Shown one piece after another: positions 43,622 to 52,306 of a stretch of DNA of 64,000 nt. The notes beneath the pieces are model-generated. The model was not told where the DNA came from. It ran no database searches and saw only the letters and a list, made by a program, of their open reading frames with translations. Origin of the DNA: Sheuella amnicola (GTDB lineage: Bacteria > Pseudomonadota > Gammaproteobacteria > Burkholderiales > Burkholderiaceae_B); the NCBI RefSeq assembly GCF_010499255.1, contig NZ_JAAGRN010000005.1, positions 248,001 through 312,000 of the forward strand, read 5' to 3'. Position 1 is the first letter of the stretch, and the number at the start of each line of letters is the position of its first letter. The position numbers and the translations under genes were made by a program.

Positions 43622-44632
43622 TCAGGCCGAAATCATTCTAGTAAGCTTGTTCGTTATTCGTGTTGCCAAAGACTTTTTTTCTTCGCTTTGAATCAGATAT
43701 TTGTTCGTATCAGGGATTTTCTTTCGAGGTGATTCTAGAATGCCTTCAACAAAATTCGGGACGACCGATTGAACAACACCCGCTGCTTTCCATAATGCGT
43801 GGCGATATGGTTCGTAAATGCTGTAAGGAATAATTTCATTATCCATGTAAACACGGGGCATCGCCGTAAAGCCACCGTCTTCTATCATTTTGTACCCGTG
43901 GTAGTGGTAAAAAATTAATGGGTGTTCATTAATTGTGACTCGGCCATTATTTTCTGCGATCTGATAAGAAGCAAAGTTCCAGGGACCAACCCCTGCACCA
44001 AGGTGCTGTATGACGTGGACGCCATTAAAGTATGTTGTCCAGTTATCCAGATATTTTTGATCGCCAAAGCGCCCATCCTCTGAGCGATTGAAACACCACT
44101 CTAAACACTTTTCCCGCCACCAGTTTAGAGTTTTCAAACCATCTTGATCTCGTCGAAATCCAACCCACTGCACGTTGTATTTGCCATTGACGATCGACTC
44201 TTCGAAACCTTTTGAAAATCGATGCTCAATAATGCTGACCGAGGTTTGTCCCAACTCATCAAATATGGGCTGCGGATCACTAAAGAACAGCAGGTCTGCA
44301 TCTAAATAGGTCAGATACTCGATGTCTGCGTGCTGATTCATGACGTAGCTAATAATACTTGGGGTGCATGTCCAGCAATACTCAGCTACAGATCGCTCCG
44401 ACTTAACTGCAAGCAGCTCCGGACTTTCAAAGTCAATTCGTTTGATCAGCACTGCTTTTTCAAGCTTAAGTTTGTCAAGTATCTGATAGGTTGTTTCGTC
44501 CATGCACAACACAAACAAACACATATTCTTTGTATGTGCGGCAAGTGATTGATACATTGCCAGGCCTTTAATCAAATAGTTTTGATCAAATAGCGTACAA
44601 AACCATTTTTTATCGTGGGCCTGTATATTCAT
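43622..44632 (-). CDS. Glycosyltransferase, GT-A type (DAD motif)
   Basis: About 336 residues, started at the ATG at 44632 (MNIQAHDKKWFCTLFDQNYL), just past the stop of the upstream aminotransferase; a longer start at 44662 would overlap that gene by 23 bases. The nucleotide-sugar and metal-binding motif is YLTYLDADLLFFSDPQPIFD near residue 106. Other features are RSVAEYCWTCTPSIISYVMN and QWVGFRRDQDGLKTLNWWRE near 150, both common in family 8-like or nucleotide-diphospho-sugar transferases. Cytoplasmic or membrane-peripheral, adding one sugar to the glycan. Part of the minus-strand unit with a DegT aminotransferase and an epimerase. Confidence 0.88.
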   Translation of the reverse strand: MNIQAHDKKWFCTLFDQNYLIKGLAMYQSLAAHTKNMCLFVLCMDETTYQILDKLKLEKAVLIKRIDFESPELLAVKSERSVAEYCWTCTPSIISYVMNQHADIEYLTYLDADLLFFSDPQPIFDELGQTSVSIIEHRFSKGFEESIVNGKYNVQWVGFRRDQDGLKTLNWWREKCLEWCFNRSEDGRFGDQKYLDNWTTYFNGVHVIQHLGAGVGPWNFASYQIAENNGRVTINEHPLIFYHYHGYKMIEDGGFTAMPRVYMDNEIIPYSIYEPYRHALWKAAGVVQSVVPNFVEGILESPRKKIPDTNKYLIQSEEKKSLATRITNKLTRMISA

Positions 44633-44639
44633 TCTGAAT

Positions 44640-45746
44640 TCACTCTTCAGTCGTAAAGTCATTTACCGCAGCGATGACTGTCTGTACGTCACGGTCACTC
44701 ATTTGAGGATGGCAGGGTAATGACAAACACGTATTAGCATGGCACTCACTGTGACCCAACCCTTGTGGATCACGAGCAACTTGTTGACACGGCACTTGGT
44801 TATGTATCGGAATCGGATAATGAATCAATGCCTGGATACCGTTCTTGTGCAGATGTGCTTGCAATTCATCACGCTTCTCACACAGCACGACAAATAAATG
44901 ATACACATGCGCCGTTTTGAACTGAGGCTCTGCAAGCAAACGAACTGCTTTGTTATTCAGACCTACTCGATATAAGGCAGCAATCTCTTGACGGCGTTGG
45001 GTATTAGCCTCAAGCCACTTCAAACGCGTATGTAATATTGCGGCCTGCAACTCATCCAGCCGGCTATTCATGCCCAGTTCCGGATGCTGATAGCGAACAC
45101 TTTGTCCATAATTTCTAAGACATTGTGCTCGCGTTGCAATTGTCTCTGTATTTGTAACAAGCATCCCCGCATCACCTGGCGCACCAAGATTTTTAGTCGG
45201 GTAGAAACTATACGCGCCTAAAACCCCAAAATGTCCTGCCACACGACCATTCATACTTGCAAGGTGTGATTGTGCACAATCTTCAACTAATGCAATTTTA
45301 TTTTTATGACAAAAGTTGACCCAATTTTGCATGTCACGTATTTGTCCATACAAATGGACAAGAACAACTGCTTTTGTTTTTTCAGACAGACAACGGTTGA
45401 CGCTTTCCAATGATAAGAGACCTGTTTCCGGGTCGATATCCGCAAGCACAGGCGTTGCACCGGCTCTAATCACCGCAAGTACAGTTGCAAAAGCCGTCAT
45501 TGGTGTCGTGATAACTTCATCTCCCGGACCGATATCTAAACAGCGCAGACCGATTTCAATCGCATCGACCCCATTGCCTACACCGACACCAAAATCCACA
45601 CCACACAGCTTTGCCCATGCAGCTTCAAACGCTGCAACTTCGGGCCCAAGAACATACCAACCTGAGTCGAATACTCGCTTAGCCGCCTCAAGCATTGCAT
45701 CACGAACCTCTACCGGTTCGGCCTTGAAGTCATTCATTAAAATCAT
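44640..45746 (-). CDS. DegT/DnrJ/EryC1/StrS sugar aminotransferase
   Basis: A 368-residue PLP enzyme that aminates a keto-sugar nucleotide. Visible features: GVGVGNGVDAIEIGLRCLDI near residue 54 (PLP phosphate region), DIDPETGLLSLE near 105, VEDCAQSHLASMNGRVAGHF near 154 and SFYPTKNLGAPGDAGMLVT with the PLP-binding lysine near 183. The C-terminal NQVPCQQ and LSLPCHPQMSDRDVQTVI segments are typical. The ATG at 45746 overlaps the stop of the upstream epimerase by four bases. Together they would make an amino-sugar from a 4-keto or 3-keto precursor; which sugar is not known. Confidence 0.95.
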   Translation of the reverse strand: MILMNDFKAEPVEVRDAMLEAAKRVFDSGWYVLGPEVAAFEAAWAKLCGVDFGVGVGNGVDAIEIGLRCLDIGPGDEVITTPMTAFATVLAVIRAGATPVLADIDPETGLLSLESVNRCLSEKTKAVVLVHLYGQIRDMQNWVNFCHKNKIALVEDCAQSHLASMNGRVAGHFGVLGAYSFYPTKNLGAPGDAGMLVTNTETIATRAQCLRNYGQSVRYQHPELGMNSRLDELQAAILHTRLKWLEANTQRRQEIAALYRVGLNNKAVRLLAEPQFKTAHVYHLFVVLCEKRDELQAHLHKNGIQALIHYPIPIHNQVPCQQVARDPQGLGHSECHANTCLSLPCHPQMSDRDVQTVIAAVNDFTTEE

Positions 45747-46735
45747 GACTGTATATCCCAGTAGTGTCTGTGGTGTTCTTTGTAATATTGAAGTGTCTTT
45801 TCAAGACCATTTTTCAGACTCGTTTTGGGTTGCCACCCAAGTTCATGACGAATCAACGAAAAATCACTGTAATAATCCCCAATATCAATCGCTTTACGCT
45901 CAGGAGGAAATGGAATCATCTTGTATTGTGCGCCAGGAGATATTCCTATCATCAGTTGCGCCAAACTCTTTAAATCTATGACTTCCTGACTGCCAAGGTT
46001 ATAGACTTTTCCATTTGCTGTTTCACTTTGGCCAGCAAGCAATAAAGCCTCTACGCAATCATCGACGTGATTAAAGTCTCTTTTTTGTAATCCATCGCCA
46101 AATATCTCAATTGGATCCCCCTCGATCATGCGTCGAATCCAAATACCCAAAAATGTCTGCCGCGCGTCCTTGACGCGCATTCCGTTACCGTAGGTATTCG
46201 TTAGCCTCAAGGCACACGTTCTCAAACCGTAGACATTGTTGTAGAGCAAGTGATACCACTCACCGGCCAGCTTATTAATTCCATTGACATCAACCGGTCG
46301 GATGGGATGTTTTTCATCCACGGGAAGATAATCAGGTTTGCCGTACAACTGTCGCGTGCTGGCAAATATAATCTTTGTCTGGGGATTCTTGGCGCGACAG
46401 ACTTCCAACAGACTCAACTGCGCAGCAGCATTAATATCCAGATCCGTTTTAGGATCTGTCATTGAATCTAGATGGCTAGTCTGTCCTGCTAAATTAAATA
46501 CATATTCCTGATCTTTAATCAGATATTCCATCGCATAAGTATCGCGAACATCACTGATGTTGATGACGACTTCATTTTTAATATCATCAATATTGAAGTT
46601 ATTACCGCCATACTGCGGAATCAGACTATCGATCAGGGTAACTTTGGCGCCCTGATTTACTAAGGATCGAGCAAGATTTGAACCAATAAAACCTAATCCT
46701 CCAGTAATTAAAATTTTTTTATTTAAGTAAAACAT
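45743..46735 (-). CDS. NAD-dependent epimerase/dehydratase
   Basis: A 330-residue extended SDR. Motifs: KILITGGLGFIGSNLARSLV at residue 9, NLAGQTSHLDSMTDPKTDLD near 81, FASTRQLYGKPDYLPVDEKH near 124 and RLTNTYGNGMRVKDARQTFL. The active-site Tyr-x-x-x-Lys is present only in altered form: the usual position reads NGINKLAGEWYH, with Asn-Gly-Ile-Asn-Lys instead of Tyr-x-x-x-Lys, while the Lys is kept. AAGGG is about eight bases before the ATG. It supplies a nucleotide-sugar for the coupled aminotransferase, by inference. Missing the catalytic tyrosine makes an atypical mechanism or substrate possible. Confidence 0.9.
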   Translation of the reverse strand: MFYLNKKILITGGLGFIGSNLARSLVNQGAKVTLIDSLIPQYGGNNFNIDDIKNEVVINISDVRDTYAMEYLIKDQEYVFNLAGQTSHLDSMTDPKTDLDINAAAQLSLLEVCRAKNPQTKIIFASTRQLYGKPDYLPVDEKHPIRPVDVNGINKLAGEWYHLLYNNVYGLRTCALRLTNTYGNGMRVKDARQTFLGIWIRRMIEGDPIEIFGDGLQKRDFNHVDDCVEALLLAGQSETANGKVYNLGSQEVIDLKSLAQLMIGISPGAQYKMIPFPPERKAIDIGDYYSDFSLIRHELGWQPKTSLKNGLEKTLQYYKEHHRHYWDIQS

Positions 46736-46739
46736 TACT

Positions 46740-48485
46740 TTAACCCTTATTCGTTTTACAAAAAATATGACCTTTCCATACTGCTCTATCGTCTAAATTA
46801 TCTATTGCTAGGAAATCTTCAATTAAAGTATAGTTATTATTAACTAATAATTGGATTACTTTATTTTCAATTAAAAACCAGCACGGATACGTAGCAGAAT
46901 ATATACTGTCAGGAACAGTTTGGATTCTTAATAAATCAATTATTGAATTTTTATAATAACAAGTTCTATCTAAAACAATAACATCAGCATTTATTTTAAT
47001 TAGATCTTTTAATATTTGGTATGGGTCAGGTAAATATTGCAATACGGAAGACAACAAAATTACATTTGGAATATTTTCCAATAAACAATTAGATAAATTA
47101 TCATAAAAATTTATGGTTTTATTTTTAAAATATTTATTTCCAGCAACGACATAATTTGGTTGCTCAATCACGTTCCATTTAATAGTAGGCAGTAAATTAA
47201 GAAATTTTCTATTTTGATAATAACTACTACCTAAAGATCCACCATAGTCAATAACATTTAGATTTCCATTTGAACGCGAAGAGGCAAGTAATAGTCCAGC
47301 AAGCAAGGGCCATGAATATTCGATATGATCAAACAGCACTGAGTCTCTTTCATATACGGCAGCCCCACTCGCAACTAATTTAGTTGATGAAATGACCTTT
47401 TCTAAAATATCTGAACTATTGTATCCAATACAATTCTGAAGCGCATCTTCCCATTTAAAATATTCACCATTAAAGACAATTTGCTCCTGAGGTTCAGAGT
47501 TTTTAGTATCTTTAGTGCTTTTTTTTATTAGAAAAAAATTATTGTACAAAGTAAAAAAAATTGGGGGTGTAATTAATCTAATTATTGATTTTATTTTATT
47601 CTTGATTTGAGAGTTCGTTTGAATAAAGCCTTTATTTCTCATGAAATTTTCAAATGCAGTATATGCTCTTTTCGATACCTCAATTTTGATATCTTGAATT
47701 TCTATAGGATCACGACTCGTAATAGATTCGTATTTATCAGTCATGCCCGAGTGAGTGCCAGAATTATCATGTCCTATATTATTGACTAATGTTTTTCCAG
47801 GATATAAAGTCAACATATTCTCAAGATACATAGACGCATGCCAACGAATTGCCCAAGATTGATTTTGACCTTTCACCTGACTGGAAAGCATTTCTGAATA
47901 AGGATAAGCGCCATGAAAATCGAAATCTTCGATCAAATCACTATTTTTTAACTTTCTCAAAAGCTCCATACCATCGGGATTAAATTTTTGCCACGCTCTA
48001 CGCCAAGTGGCCCATCCCCAACAATCGGCCCCCCTTAAAAAGAAAGTATTTGGTAATTTTTGTTCTACCGGATATACATATCCATGGATACTAGCTACTT
48101 GATTTTCATATTTATATTTCACTAATCCAGTATTCATGAAACGTAAAAAGTATGGTGAAGTTAAAATATCATCTTCTAAAACAATAATATTTTCATACTT
48201 TTCAAGAATTTCTGTAACCCCATTTATTATTGACTTTGCCAATCCATAATTAATATTACGTTCAATTATATGTATTGATTTAAAACCTCTTACAGTTCTT
48301 ACGTAATCTCTTACCTGTGAAACCAATTCTAAATCCTGGTTTCCGCGCGGGCCATCACAATATATATATAATTCCGATTCACTTGCCTCTTTGTTTAAGA
48401 GTAAAGCATCTATTACTAATTTAGTATGATCAGGACGACGGAATGCAAATAAAGCTATTGGAGCAAACATTAATTCCATTCCCAT
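46740..48485 (-). CDS. Glycosyltransferase fused to a TIGR04325-type methyltransferase
   Basis: A protein of up to 581 residues in two parts. Residues of about 6-300 are a GT2-like or GNT-I-like glycosyltransferase: FAPIALFAFRRPDHTKLVID, IIVLEDDILTSPYFLRFMNT near 100 and FFLRGADCWGWATWRRAW near 150. After a linker, residues of about 345-575 match the TIGR04325 (LIC12133) putative methyltransferase group: FNGEYFKWEDALQNCIGYNS, then VIDYGGSLGSSYYQN as the S-adenosylmethionine loop. It would add a sugar and methylate it, or cap the chain. Starts at 48485, 48479 or 48470 are all possible. It opens the AT-rich stretch and lies upstream of the epimerase, in the same direction. Confidence 0.88.
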   Translation of the reverse strand: MGMELMFAPIALFAFRRPDHTKLVIDALLLNKEASESELYIYCDGPRGNQDLELVSQVRDYVRTVRGFKSIHIIERNINYGLAKSIINGVTEILEKYENIIVLEDDILTSPYFLRFMNTGLVKYKYENQVASIHGYVYPVEQKLPNTFFLRGADCWGWATWRRAWQKFNPDGMELLRKLKNSDLIEDFDFHGAYPYSEMLSSQVKGQNQSWAIRWHASMYLENMLTLYPGKTLVNNIGHDNSGTHSGMTDKYESITSRDPIEIQDIKIEVSKRAYTAFENFMRNKGFIQTNSQIKNKIKSIIRLITPPIFFTLYNNFFLIKKSTKDTKNSEPQEQIVFNGEYFKWEDALQNCIGYNSSDILEKVISSTKLVASGAAVYERDSVLFDHIEYSWPLLAGLLLASSRSNGNLNVIDYGGSLGSSYYQNRKFLNLLPTIKWNVIEQPNYVVAGNKYFKNKTINFYDNLSNCLLENIPNVILLSSVLQYLPDPYQILKDLIKINADVIVLDRTCYYKNSIIDLLRIQTVPDSIYSATYPCWFLIENKVIQLLVNNNYTLIEDFLAIDNLDDRAVWKGHIFCKTNKG

Positions 48486-48528
48486 TTAATCTAAAGATCG
48501 ACTACTTCATTATTAATATTAGAAATAT

Positions 48529-49278
48529 TCAATCTCGGCTTTCAAAAAATATTGTGTTATACACTTTGCAAATCGGATCATACCCAACACTACTTAAATA
48601 CATTGACAAAGGACACTCACTTATTTTGTCAATATTCGTTCGAAGTGTTTCTGCCAAAATATACTTTGGTCTATATTTTAACCAATTATTAGACTGTAAA
48701 ACTTCAAGATCTTTACCTTCAACATCTATTGACATGAAATCGATACTTTGACTTGGACTCAAATGAATATCTAATATCTCTTCAAGTCGCCTGACCTCAA
48801 CCTTAACCACATTAATAATCTTGTATGGAGAAACACTTTTTATTTTTGCTTCTTCCTGATCAAATGTATTTAAAGCAGGTTCATTAAATTGATAATAATT
48901 TTCTTCTCCTTTCGATAGTCCAATTCCGCACTCTATATTTATGTCTCGAGGCCTATGTTTCTTAAAGACATCCATCGATTCAGGTTGAGCATCAACGTTA
49001 ATACCACTCCAACCTCTTAAATAAAATAAATACGTATTTGAAAACCTTGTTGGGTGATGAGCGCCTATATCTATATAAAACCCTTTTTCATTATTTTCTA
49101 ACAATCTTGCCAAAACCAAATCCTCACCATCTTGCGCATAACAAATTTGAGGTGGAGTTAATCCTGACTTTAATATCTCTATGGTTGTTTTTCCATTTGA
49201 ATTTTGTTCCAAAATACTATTATCTTTTCCTTTAAAAAATTTTTTAAAAATAAAATCAATTTTTTTATATGCTTTCAA
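48529..49278 (-). CDS. FkbM-family methyltransferase
   Basis: A 249-residue S-adenosylmethionine-dependent O-methyltransferase. Segments: ICYAQDGEDLVLARLLENNE near residue 59, GFYIDIGAHHPTRFSNTYLF near 80 (cofactor loop), NVDAQPESMDVFKKHRP, and DFMSIDVEGKDLEVLQSNNW near 202, the FkbM hallmark. The frame starts with TTG at 49278, with AAGG eight bases upstream (the nearby ATG is out of frame). It is AT-rich like its neighbours, and lies between the ABC exporter permease and the GT-TIGR04325 fusion. The likely role is methylating a sugar of the exported glycan, possibly a non-reducing-end cap. Confidence 0.92.
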   Translation of the reverse strand: MKAYKKIDFIFKKFFKGKDNSILEQNSNGKTTIEILKSGLTPPQICYAQDGEDLVLARLLENNEKGFYIDIGAHHPTRFSNTYLFYLRGWSGINVDAQPESMDVFKKHRPRDINIECGIGLSKGEENYYQFNEPALNTFDQEEAKIKSVSPYKIINVVKVEVRRLEEILDIHLSPSQSIDFMSIDVEGKDLEVLQSNNWLKYRPKYILAETLRTNIDKISECPLSMYLSSVGYDPICKVYNTIFFESRD

Positions 49279-49326
49279 ATCATTGGCCTTAATTTATAGT
49301 TATGTATTTATCAGATTAACGAAAAA

Positions 49327-50121
49327 TTAAATAACATCACCAAAACTTGGTGATAATCTCTTAAAGAGTAAACTTCCAATTGACATAAAAATGATAACCA
49401 AGGACCAAAAATATAGCGTTGAAATAAAAAAATGCGGTCCAAAAGGCTCACCTAATATTGATGCGCGATAGCCATGGATTGGATAATAAAAAGGATTAGC
49501 GTACATCACGAAAGCAATTGCTTTGGGAAACCTCTCGGGTTCCCAAAATATTGGTGATATCCAAAAATCTAATTGTAAAAAAATACTAACTATGTGTCTC
49601 GTATCTTTCCAAAATACACCTAAAGTTGATACTATCCAACTAATTCCCAGCAGCAATGTACTAACACATATAAAGTAATAAATGACTCCAAAAATATTAT
49701 ATTTAATATTTAAATCAAATACTAAATATAGAACTATGATTACTCCAAGAATTAAAAATATGTGTATATATGTCGAGGCATAAATTTTTATAAGACCAAG
49801 TAGTCTCATATCAAATGATTTATGCCTATTTAAATAACCATACTCTCTTATCATGTTTACAGACGAGTTCATTGTCGCACTTATAAATGTCCAAAGAATA
49901 ATCTGTGGTAACACCCACGCTACGAATGGAATGTCGCTTGTAGTAGTGTTTTTCATTGTGAATTGAAAAAATACTAACGTGACTAAAACACTAATAAGTG
50001 GATCAATAATCAGCCAAGCATTCCCAAACACCGAACCCGTGTAAGCCGATGACATATCACGTTTTGCCAATTCTACGATTAGAGTTCTCTTCGTTATTAT
50101 GGACTTAAAGAATTCAAACAT
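49327..50121 (-). CDS. wzm: Polysaccharide ABC exporter, permease subunit (Wzm-like)
   Basis: A 264-residue ABC-2-type inner-membrane protein with six hydrophobic segments. The N-terminal cytoplasmic part has ELAKRDMSSAYTGSVFGNAW, the usual amphipathic helix region, and the C-terminal half has LQLDFWISPIFWEPERFPKA and NPFYYPIHGYRASILGEPFG, typical of O-antigen, teichoic acid and capsule exporters. With Wzt it moves a finished polyprenyl-linked polysaccharide across the inner membrane. The gene overlaps the ATPase gene upstream by eight bases, so the two are made together. Confidence 0.93.
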   Translation of the reverse strand: MFEFFKSIITKRTLIVELAKRDMSSAYTGSVFGNAWLIIDPLISVLVTLVFFQFTMKNTTTSDIPFVAWVLPQIILWTFISATMNSSVNMIREYGYLNRHKSFDMRLLGLIKIYASTYIHIFLILGVIIVLYLVFDLNIKYNIFGVIYYFICVSTLLLGISWIVSTLGVFWKDTRHIVSIFLQLDFWISPIFWEPERFPKAIAFVMYANPFYYPIHGYRASILGEPFGPHFFISTLYFWSLVIIFMSIGSLLFKRLSPSFGDVI

Positions 50122-51400
50122 TTTTTACATACTCAAAATCACCTTGTGGAATCAAAACGTAGCCGCCTTGATTTTCTGTAATATGATTTTTCTTATGATT
50201 TATATAAATCGTTGAATCATAATCATATTTTTCTAACAAATGTCCATCATTACCTTCTGAACAACCAAGTGTAATAGAATAATCATCAGATGCTAGGAAA
50301 GGAATTTCAAATTTGAATTTTGCTATATTTAAACTTTGAGATTCAAATTTTTCTTTTGTTTGATTAAAGAATTCAGAGTTTATATGTATTGCAATCATAC
50401 CTTGACGATTATGTATCGTTACACCAAAAGAGTGCATCTCAATAAATTCTTTCGTTCTGAATTCAATCTGAAACTCAACCCATTTACCTGCACATAACTC
50501 TGACAGGGACGATTCATTTTCAACATCATAAAATCTGTATTTAGTTATCTCTATCTTTGTACTTTTAACAGTATGTCTATTTTCGTTTGGTATGGTCCAT
50601 AATTCTTCATTAATATCTCTATTATTTTGAATTTGAGACCCTTTTTTTTGAATTCTTGTACTCGGCATTGTGCCATGCATCATGTAACTTCTAAAATCTT
50701 CCGATACAGTTTTTGCATCGCCTGAAGATATTAAGTGACCTGAATTAATCCATGCTGCTTTATCACAAAAGGTTTTAACCGCATTGATGTCATGCGTTAC
50801 CAGTACTATAGTTTTTCCAGCATTTTTAAATTCCCGCATTTTTGCTAGACATTTTTGCGTAAAACTAATGTCACCAACAGAAAGTACCTCATCGGCGATC
50901 AAAATATCAGGGTTACCTGCGATTGCTGTTGCGAATGCTAGTCTTGAATACATTCCTGATGAGTATGTTTTAACTGGATAGTCAATAAAATCTCCTAACT
51001 CAGAAAAATCTGTAACAAAGTCTGTGATCTGCTCGTGATCACTGACTAAATTTTGAGCCATTCTTGAGTACTTTATATTTTCTTTTCCTGTTAACTCAGG
51101 ATCAAATCCTAAACCTAATTGCAATAATGCAACATTACCAACGCAATTAATTTCTCCGCTTGTCGCGCTTAATTGCCCTGCAATTATTTTTAATAAGGTT
51201 GACTTTCCAGATCCATTTTTACCTAATATTCCCCAAAATTCACCCTTATGAATTTCAAACGATACTGAATTTAATGCTTGAAATTCTTTAAATTTTACAT
51301 TTAGTCCAAATGCCTCTTTTAATCGATCCTTGGGACTCGAATATATTTTATATTTTTTTGATACATCTCTAATATCTATCGCTAAATTATCAATTTTCAT
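50114..51400 (-). CDS. wzt: Polysaccharide ABC exporter, ATPase with C-terminal cargo domain (Wzt-like)
   Basis: A 428-residue protein. The ATPase domain (about 1-245) has Walker A GILGKNGSGKSTLLKIIAGQ, the ABC signature TYSSGMYSRLAFA, Walker B DILIADEVLSVGD and the switch histidine in IVLVTHDINAV. Residues of about 285-425 form a beta-rich extension like the Wzt carbohydrate-binding domain (for example WVEFQIEFRTKEFIEMHSFG), which in the E. coli O8/O9a type recognises a terminal cap such as methyl. This fits the methyltransferases encoded beside it. The gene precedes and overlaps the permease gene. Confidence 0.94.
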   Translation of the reverse strand: MKIDNLAIDIRDVSKKYKIYSSPKDRLKEAFGLNVKFKEFQALNSVSFEIHKGEFWGILGKNGSGKSTLLKIIAGQLSATSGEINCVGNVALLQLGLGFDPELTGKENIKYSRMAQNLVSDHEQITDFVTDFSELGDFIDYPVKTYSSGMYSRLAFATAIAGNPDILIADEVLSVGDISFTQKCLAKMREFKNAGKTIVLVTHDINAVKTFCDKAAWINSGHLISSGDAKTVSEDFRSYMMHGTMPSTRIQKKGSQIQNNRDINEELWTIPNENRHTVKSTKIEITKYRFYDVENESSLSELCAGKWVEFQIEFRTKEFIEMHSFGVTIHNRQGMIAIHINSEFFNQTKEKFESQSLNIAKFKFEIPFLASDDYSITLGCSEGNDGHLLEKYDYDSTIYINHKKNHITENQGGYVLIPQGDFEYVKNV

Positions 51401-51489
51401 ATTGGCCGCTAATTTAAATTTCAGTATCTGTATTTTGCCGATATAAATCAGTAGATATTTTATTAGTTTATTTACTTTATTTGTAATGT

Positions 51490-52248
51490 TTATTTTTTTA
51501 TAAATATCGTTCGCCAGCCGTGATCATTGTACGGGCCTGGGCCCCAATATTCTTCAATTTTGAACCCACTAGATTTTGAAACTTCTTCAACAATTCGGTA
51601 AGCTTCTCGCTCTGCATTATCTAGTACGATATAACCACCATCCTTGATTTTCGGTAATGCATGCATGAAACACGAAGGTCTAGATCTTCCATCTATAAGA
51701 ATTAAATCAAAATATTTATCTTCATATTGATCAATCGTTGTTACATAGTCTTTGAATGATTGGCCTGACATCGACTCATCTGTTGTTGTGTACAGAGAAG
51801 GATCTGCTCCATCACCAGTTATTGGTATTTCTGTGACTCTCGGTTGTTTCAAATAACCTGTCCATTTCAAATCTTTTACATCAGACATTACATTTTTAGT
51901 TCTTAAAAACCATTCTGAATCATGTTCAACGCTTATTAATTCCCCAACTCTCTTTGAAAAAAAGACTGTTGAGCCCCCGATTCCAAATTCGAAGACCTTA
52001 CTTTCTTTATTTAATAATGTTTCCATGTACTCCATTGCATTAAATGGCACCCATGGATAACCATCCTGTAAAGGTCCACCAACAGATTGCTTTGTTATTA
52101 ACCATTTTTTTTCATATTCTTTTGCTTTTTCTTGACTAACGCAATTTGGATGTTCTTTTAGTAATTCTGAAATAAATTGCCAATAATTGTTTTTTAGTTT
52201 TGTTTCTTGTTTTTTTTGCTTCAATATCTTTAATAATGCTGAAATCAT
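51490..52248 (-). CDS. Class I SAM-dependent methyltransferase
   Basis: About 252 residues, started at the ATG at 52248 (MISALLKILKQKK), because GAGGA lies six bases upstream; the frame extends to a TTG at 52269. Motif I is KVFEFGIGGSTVFFSKRVGE near residue 84, followed by SVEHDSEWF (motif II), and FDLILIDGRSRPSCFMHALP near 175 with DGGYIVLDNAER. This resembles O-methyltransferases of the MTase_24/FkbM-like type. AT-rich, in the same direction as the exporter genes that follow it. Substrate not known; a sugar hydroxyl is likely from the context. Confidence 0.88.
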   Translation of the reverse strand: MISALLKILKQKKQETKLKNNYWQFISELLKEHPNCVSQEKAKEYEKKWLITKQSVGGPLQDGYPWVPFNAMEYMETLLNKESKVFEFGIGGSTVFFSKRVGELISVEHDSEWFLRTKNVMSDVKDLKWTGYLKQPRVTEIPITGDGADPSLYTTTDESMSGQSFKDYVTTIDQYEDKYFDLILIDGRSRPSCFMHALPKIKDGGYIVLDNAEREAYRIVEEVSKSSGFKIEEYWGPGPYNDHGWRTIFIKK

Positions 52249-52306
52249 TATCATTCCTCGTCTATTCAAGACGCTAAGTCTACTAATCTAATTAATATAG
52301 AAATTT

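Noticed and set aside
48529-49278. ATG three bases from the FkbM frame start as translation start
   Set aside because: It is out of frame and reaches a stop at once; the in-frame TTG with AAGG eight bases upstream is the better start.
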